8,861 nt of DNA, from contig DHTG01000035.1 in assembly GCA_002411545.1 (NCBI GenBank), positions 1 to 8,861 on the forward strand, written 5' to 3'. Shown piece by piece: positions 6,128-8,861 of this stretch; the first letter of the stretch is position 1; the number at the start of each line of letters is the position of its first letter. Made by a program: the position numbers and the translations under genes. Below the pieces are notes generated by a model. That model ran no database searches and was not told the origin of the DNA. It saw only the letters and a program-made list of their open reading frames with translations. Source of the DNA: Bacteroidales bacterium UBA5266. GTDB taxonomy: Bacteria; Bacteroidota; Bacteroidia; Bacteroidales; WCHB1-69.

Positions 6128-6625
6128 ATGATACGCTATATTCAACCCTTATCCGATACGTCTGATTTCACAAAACTCGAAGATGCTTTGTTTGAACATC
6201 TGAATGCTGAAAGCCATTATCATTTTCTGACTTATACACTTATGAAGTTAGATAGACCGCAAATCCGTCATTTAATCCAAACACATAAAGAGGCGGAAAT
6301 AGATTATGTGGTTTATGAAGAAGACAATCGGTTTGTAGGCATCGTGGCGTATAAAAGAAATCCGATTCTCGGCTTTGAGGTATATGTGATGGTTGTGGCA
6401 AAGCATTTTCAACACAAGGGAATAGGGAAACAATTATTGGAAGCGACTAAACAAGTAGCTATAAAAGAAGGATATAAACAAATAGATGTTTTGGTTTTTG
6501 CCGACAACAAAACCATGCTTCGTTTGTTGTTAAAATGTGATTATATCATCATAAACATACAACATCATATGCGAGCCGACGGAATGGATATCATCAAACT
6601 GCGGAAATATATTTCATGTGAATAA
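6128..6625 (+). CDS. GNAT family N-acetyltransferase with an unusual motif B
   Basis: This is a 165-residue single-domain GNAT protein. The acetyl-CoA-binding motif A is textbook: VYVMVVAKHFQHKGIGKQLLEA at about 85-106, with QHKGIG at 95-100. Motif B (VFADNKTMLRLLLKCDYI at 123-140) keeps Asn127 but has Leu where many GNATs have the catalytic Tyr, and KCDY instead of the usual K-x-GF. It may therefore use a different general acid, or have drifted in function. The N-terminal 60 residues have no recognisable substrate-binding pattern. The stop codon is only 15 bases before the glycosyltransferase start, so the two are almost certainly co-transcribed. A shared role in modifying a glycan or glycolipid is possible but unproven. 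Arginine codons are mainly CGN, as in the neighbours. Confidence 0.87.
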   Translation: MIRYIQPLSDTSDFTKLEDALFEHLNAESHYHFLTYTLMKLDRPQIRHLIQTHKEAEIDYVVYEEDNRFVGIVAYKRNPILGFEVYVMVVAKHFQHKGIGKQLLEATKQVAIKEGYKQIDVLVFADNKTMLRLLLKCDYIIINIQHHMRADGMDIIKLRKYISCE

Positions 6626-6640
6626 TTAAAATATATTGCT

Positions 6641-7408
6641 ATGAAAACGAGTATCATTATTTGTACTTATAACGAAGCGAAAACCCTTGCCGGGGTCGTG
6701 AAATCCTGTTGTGAATGTAATCCCGATGCCGAAGTCATCGTAGTGGATGACGGTTCGACCGATGCTACTCCTTCGATCATGCAATCCTTGGTTGAAACCT
6801 ATTCTTTCCGTTATGAACGTTTACCCGAAAATAAAGGTAAGAGCTGGGCTATGGTGCATGGCGTAGAAATATCGTCGAATGAAATTATTCTCTTTTTCGA
6901 TGCCGATGTGTCGCATATCAAAGCCGAACATTTTACAAGTTTATTAAAACCCATCCTTGAAAATAAAGCCGATATGGTATTGGGTCAACCCTCCGAAACC
7001 TTGATTGATTACCGCGTAAATCCGTTTAAAGCCTTAACCGGCGAACGGGCTCTTTGGAAAAAAGATATTCTTTCCATACTAGAAGACATCAGAACCATAC
7101 GTTTCGGAGTGGAAACCTTCATTAATTTATATTATCAAGCCAAAGGTAAGAAAATTAAATATGTATTGCTCAAAGGATTGCTTCATCCCACCAAATACCA
7201 AAAAACCACTCCTTTGAAAGCCACCAAGGAATTCCTGAAAGAAGGCACCGAAATAGCCATGGCCTTGTTTAAAAACCACGATTTGATCAATCAGCGCATT
7301 GAGCTTTTGTTTGACAAAACGAACCAGAGAGCTTTACAAAAACTGAATCTTTTGCAACAAGAAATCAATAAAACCCTCAGCGAGTTGAAAAAGAAGATTG
7401 ATTTGTAA
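6641..7408 (+). CDS. Family 2 glycosyltransferase with a C-terminal helical extension
   Basis: This is a 255-residue GT-A fold enzyme that should transfer a sugar from a nucleotide-sugar donor. Visible landmarks are the opening strand and loop SIIICTYNEA at 4-13, the nucleotide-binding VVDDGSTD at 34-41, GKSWAMVHGV at 66-75 (as in dolichyl-phosphate-sugar-synthase-like GT2 proteins), the metal-binding DAD at 87-89 (FFDADVSH) and the acceptor-side TGERALWK at 133-140 followed by RFGVETFIN at 154-162. No membrane helix is seen, so it is probably soluble or membrane-associated. The last 35 to 40 residues (about 217-255) are rich in Leu, Lys, Glu and Gln with heptad-like spacing, suggesting a coiled-coil or amphipathic helix that could mediate oligomerisation or membrane contact. 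It is the second gene of an operon with the GNAT gene upstream. The donor and acceptor are unknown; a polyprenyl-phosphate or lipid acceptor is a reasonable guess from the motif set. Confidence 0.9.
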   Translation: MKTSIIICTYNEAKTLAGVVKSCCECNPDAEVIVVDDGSTDATPSIMQSLVETYSFRYERLPENKGKSWAMVHGVEISSNEIILFFDADVSHIKAEHFTSLLKPILENKADMVLGQPSETLIDYRVNPFKALTGERALWKKDILSILEDIRTIRFGVETFINLYYQAKGKKIKYVLLKGLLHPTKYQKTTPLKATKEFLKEGTEIAMALFKNHDLINQRIELLFDKTNQRALQKLNLLQQEINKTLSELKKKIDL

Positions 7409-7504
7409 AACAAAATTATAACAACATCGGAACGTAGGTTTTCTTACATCAAGGATGTGATTTTACGCTTATTTCTACATATTTCGGGTGTCGCAAATAT
7501 AAAT

Positions 7505-7532
7505 GTAGAGACATTGCATGCAACGTCTCTAC
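7505..7532. repeat. Near-perfect 28-bp palindrome between converging genes, possible bidirectional terminator
   Basis: The sequence pairs GTAGAGAC (7505-7512) with GTCTCTAC (7525-7532) and TTGCA with TGCAA around the centre; the only mismatch is A7513 against C7524. The GTAGAGACGTTGCATGCAACGTCTCTAC-type word is one I recall from intergenic regions of other bacteria, including cyanobacteria, but that is memory only. It lies about 97 bases after the glycosyltransferase stop and 86 bases after the SUMF1-like gene stop on the other strand, where a hairpin could end both transcripts. There is no strong T-run on either side. Confidence 0.6.
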
Positions 7533-7554
7533 GGATGTAACATGTAATTTATTA

Positions 7555-7612
7555 AAAGATAATTTCCTATAAAACTACATTCCGTAGGAATGAATCGCTC
7601 GGTAGAAAATGC
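7555..7612 (+). repeat. Truncated dispersed repeat, copy C, ending next to the SUMF1-like stop codon
   Basis: This matches the middle of copies A and B: a GATAATTTCCT segment, then palindrome CATTCC-GTA-GGAATG (7578-7592), AATCGCTCGGTAGAAAATGC and then an abrupt loss of similarity at 7613. The second palindrome is missing. The break lies five bases from the minus-strand stop codon at 7618-7620, so the element runs up to the end of the gene. Confidence 0.7.
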
Positions 7613-7617
7613 TATTA

Positions 7618-8469
7618 TTATTTACTGTCAGAAACCACACGAAAGCCCATAGTGTAGCCGCTTCCCTCCGGTTCGGTAGGGCTGCGATACGCACACTGAC
7701 AAAAGAGAGCAACGCTAGCCCAGCTACCACCACGGCGCACCCGGTTCGTCCCGGATGCAGGTCCTTTAGGATTTGTTTGTGCATCGCTTGGATATGTTCC
7801 GTACCAATCACTACACCATTCATACACATTACCGTGCATATCGTATAAACCCCAGGCATTGGGAGCAAAACTGCCTACCAGCATTGGTTTGTCTCTATTT
7901 ACTCCCTTTCTACAACCCTCCATGGGGATATTTCCATTATAATTGGCTTGTTTGGCACTTAAACAAATGCCTGTATTAAAATGGGTGGTAGTTTCCGCTC
8001 GGCACGCATATTCCCATTCAGCCTCAGTAGGTAGGCGGCAATCCATGTAGGCAGCAAATTCCGTGGCTCCATACCAGGTAACCAATATCACAGGGTGGTT
8101 TTCATAGCCCAAAACCGGAACCCATTGCCCATTGACAAAATGCAAACCCCAATCATGATCGCCATTACTTTCATAAATTAATACTTGTGTAGGATATGCT
8201 CCTGCCGCATATTTCCCATCACCGCCAATGTGTTTGGCATTCAAAAAGGCGGCATATTCGGTATTGGTGATTTCATACTTGCTCATTTTAAATGCACTCA
8301 ATGTTACCTGATGGGGGATTTCAGCAACTTGTCCTTTTGCTTGCTCTAAGGGGCTTCCCATGGTAAAAGTGCCGGCAGGTATGGATACCCAGTCTATGCC
8401 AGGCTTGGTTTGTCCACCTGCATTCAAACTAAATGTGATTACTAATAGAGAGAAAATGTATTTATTCAT
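7618..8469 (-). CDS. Secreted SUMF1/FGE-like (formylglycine-generating enzyme family) protein lacking the first catalytic cysteine
   Basis: This 283-residue protein has an N-terminal signal peptide (MNKYIFSLLVITFSLNAGGQ), without a convincing lipobox, so it is probably periplasmic. The rest is one FGE-sulfatase (SUMF1) domain: WVSIPAGTFTMGSP at 27-40, KYEITNTEYAAFLN at 64-77, HPVILVTWYGATEFAAYM at 125-142, RLPTEAEWEYACR at 145-157, WGLYDMHGNVYEWCSDWY at 206-223, RRGGSW at 245-250 and the terminal GFRVV at 275-279. In true formylglycine-generating enzymes two cysteines follow RGGS at spacings of about 3 and 8. Here the first is Ser252 and only the second is kept (Cys257, with an extra Cys259). 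It is therefore probably not a sulfatase-activating enzyme but one of the many SUMF1-fold proteins used for binding or other oxidations. The domain is complete. The gene stands alone and converges on the glycosyltransferase operon. Confidence 0.9.
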   Translation of the reverse strand: MNKYIFSLLVITFSLNAGGQTKPGIDWVSIPAGTFTMGSPLEQAKGQVAEIPHQVTLSAFKMSKYEITNTEYAAFLNAKHIGGDGKYAAGAYPTQVLIYESNGDHDWGLHFVNGQWVPVLGYENHPVILVTWYGATEFAAYMDCRLPTEAEWEYACRAETTTHFNTGICLSAKQANYNGNIPMEGCRKGVNRDKPMLVGSFAPNAWGLYDMHGNVYEWCSDWYGTYPSDAQTNPKGPASGTNRVRRGGSWASVALFCQCAYRSPTEPEGSGYTMGFRVVSDSK

Positions 8470-8483
8470 GATTGTTTTTTTTA

Positions 8484-8491
8484 CAAAAATA
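8484..8491 (-). promoter_or_regulatory. Bacteroidetes-type -7 promoter element (TATTTTTG, minus strand) with a very short leader
   Basis: On the minus strand, 8491 to 8484 reads TATTTTTG, the same octamer as two other promoters here. It ends only 14 bases before the start codon at 8469, so the transcript would have a leader of about ten bases or fewer, against 45 to 62 bases from box to start codon for the other genes. Confidence 0.5.
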
Positions 8492-8566
8492 GTTTTTTTT
8501 TAATTACAAGCGGGAAAAGGATTTATTTAAAAAAAAGAGGAGAGGGAAAGAATCAATTAAAAATAA

Positions 8567-8718
8567 AGTCGCAGGTCGCAAGACAACGCACTGAAAAACA
8601 GATGAAAGATAAGGCGTTCGGAGTGCCGTGTGCCGAGAGCTTTTTCGTTCCGAAAAAATCAGATTTTGCAATAAAGATTAAAGCTTCAAACTTCGTAATC
8701 GTCTTGCGACCTGCGACT
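8567..8718. repeat. Perfect 18-bp inverted repeat pair enclosing 116 bp
   Basis: The left arm AGTCGCAGGTCGCAAGAC (8567-8584) is the exact reverse complement of 8701-8718. The arms are more G/C-rich than their surroundings. The enclosed 116 bp has no gene, and the flanks show no clear target-site duplication. It could be a small MITE-like element, a long-stem RNA or a pair of binding sites; the sequence does not decide between these. Confidence 0.7.
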
Positions 8719-8861
8719 AGTAAAATACTTTTCTTCCGGCTTTCCGGGTTTAATATTTCGATTAATTTTCCTTTTAGTGTCGTAATTATGATTTTTTTAA
8801 GCTTAAAATATATGTTTTTCGTCGTAAAATTATGTTTAAAACATTGAAAATATATGAATTT

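Larger units (their letters stand above)
8470..8861. other. Non-coding right end with the SUMF1-like promoter and an inverted repeat pair
   Basis: No convincing gene was found. The stretch contains the minus-strand promoter (8484-8491), runs of A and T, a perfect 18-bp inverted repeat pair (8567-8584 and 8701-8718) and a small tandem GTGCCGT/GTGCCG at 8623-8635. A plus-strand reading frame of 81 codons from 8602 to 8847 runs through one inverted repeat arm, has no promoter or family signature and looks accidental. Confidence 0.55.

Noticed and set aside
2769..7408. AraC, UvrA-like, GNAT and GT2 genes as a single operon or biosynthetic cluster
   Set aside because: Gaps of 126 and 140 bases, each with its own -7 box, separate three units; only the GNAT-GT2 pair is close enough to be called co-transcribed, and no biosynthetic core enzyme is present.
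7445..7464. Small ACATC/GATGT hairpin after the glycosyltransferase gene as a terminator
   Set aside because: The stem has only five pairs and the following T-run is just four bases, so it is too weak to call.
7609..7979. Plus-strand reading frames opposite the SUMF1-like gene
   Set aside because: They overlap conserved FGE-domain motifs on the other strand and show no signature of their own.
8602..8847. An 81-codon plus-strand reading frame at the right end
   Set aside because: It runs through one inverted repeat arm, has no promoter box or family pattern, and the peptide is rich in Phe, Ile and Lys as expected of translated AT-rich DNA.

Overview
The window looks like chromosomal DNA of a Bacteroidota bacterium, probably of the Bacteroidales or a close relative. 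It is AT-rich, it has no strong Shine-Dalgarno sequences, and six transcription units are each preceded by a box of the form TAnnTTTG, the Bacteroidetes sigma factor -7 element. Several protein families are also typical of the phylum: a DUF4846 lipoprotein, an AraC regulator with a DUF6597-like sensor half, and a secreted SUMF1-type protein. The species cannot be named from this sequence. No rRNA, tRNA, transposase, CRISPR array or phage gene was seen.

Layout. Positions 1-330 hold an intergenic repeat (copy A) and a promoter. Positions 331-1619 are a tightly coupled two-gene operon (ATGA overlap) for two lipoproteins: a small cysteine-rich protein (DUF6970-like) and a DUF4846 protein whose Cys and His placement suggests a papain/NlpC-type fold. 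Positions 1620-2177 are a gene-free stretch with a probable terminator, several hairpin-forming palindromes and a second, direct copy (B) of the repeat. Positions 2178-2651 encode a GNAT acetyltransferase with arginine codon use unlike its neighbours. Positions 2769-3599 encode an AraC-type regulator and 3726-5987 a short UvrA-like ATPase that lacks the UvrB-binding domain. Positions 6128-7408 are an operon of a second GNAT protein and a family 2 glycosyltransferase. Converging on it, on the minus strand, is a secreted SUMF1/FGE-like protein (8469-7618). The space between the two converging units holds a near-perfect 28-bp palindrome and a truncated copy (C) of the repeat. The right end (8470-8861) is non-coding and carries a perfect 18-bp inverted repeat pair.

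How it may fit together. The best candidate for a working module is the AraC regulator next to the UvrA2-type ATPase. UvrA proteins without the UvrB-binding domain are linked elsewhere to tolerance of DNA-binding drugs, and an adjacent AraC protein could be an inducer-responsive switch. Each gene has its own promoter, so this is a contextual inference. The lipoprotein pair is a second candidate unit of unknown role. The rest looks like ordinary accessory genome with dispersed intergenic repeats. I see no clear evidence of a completely new defence or mobile system.
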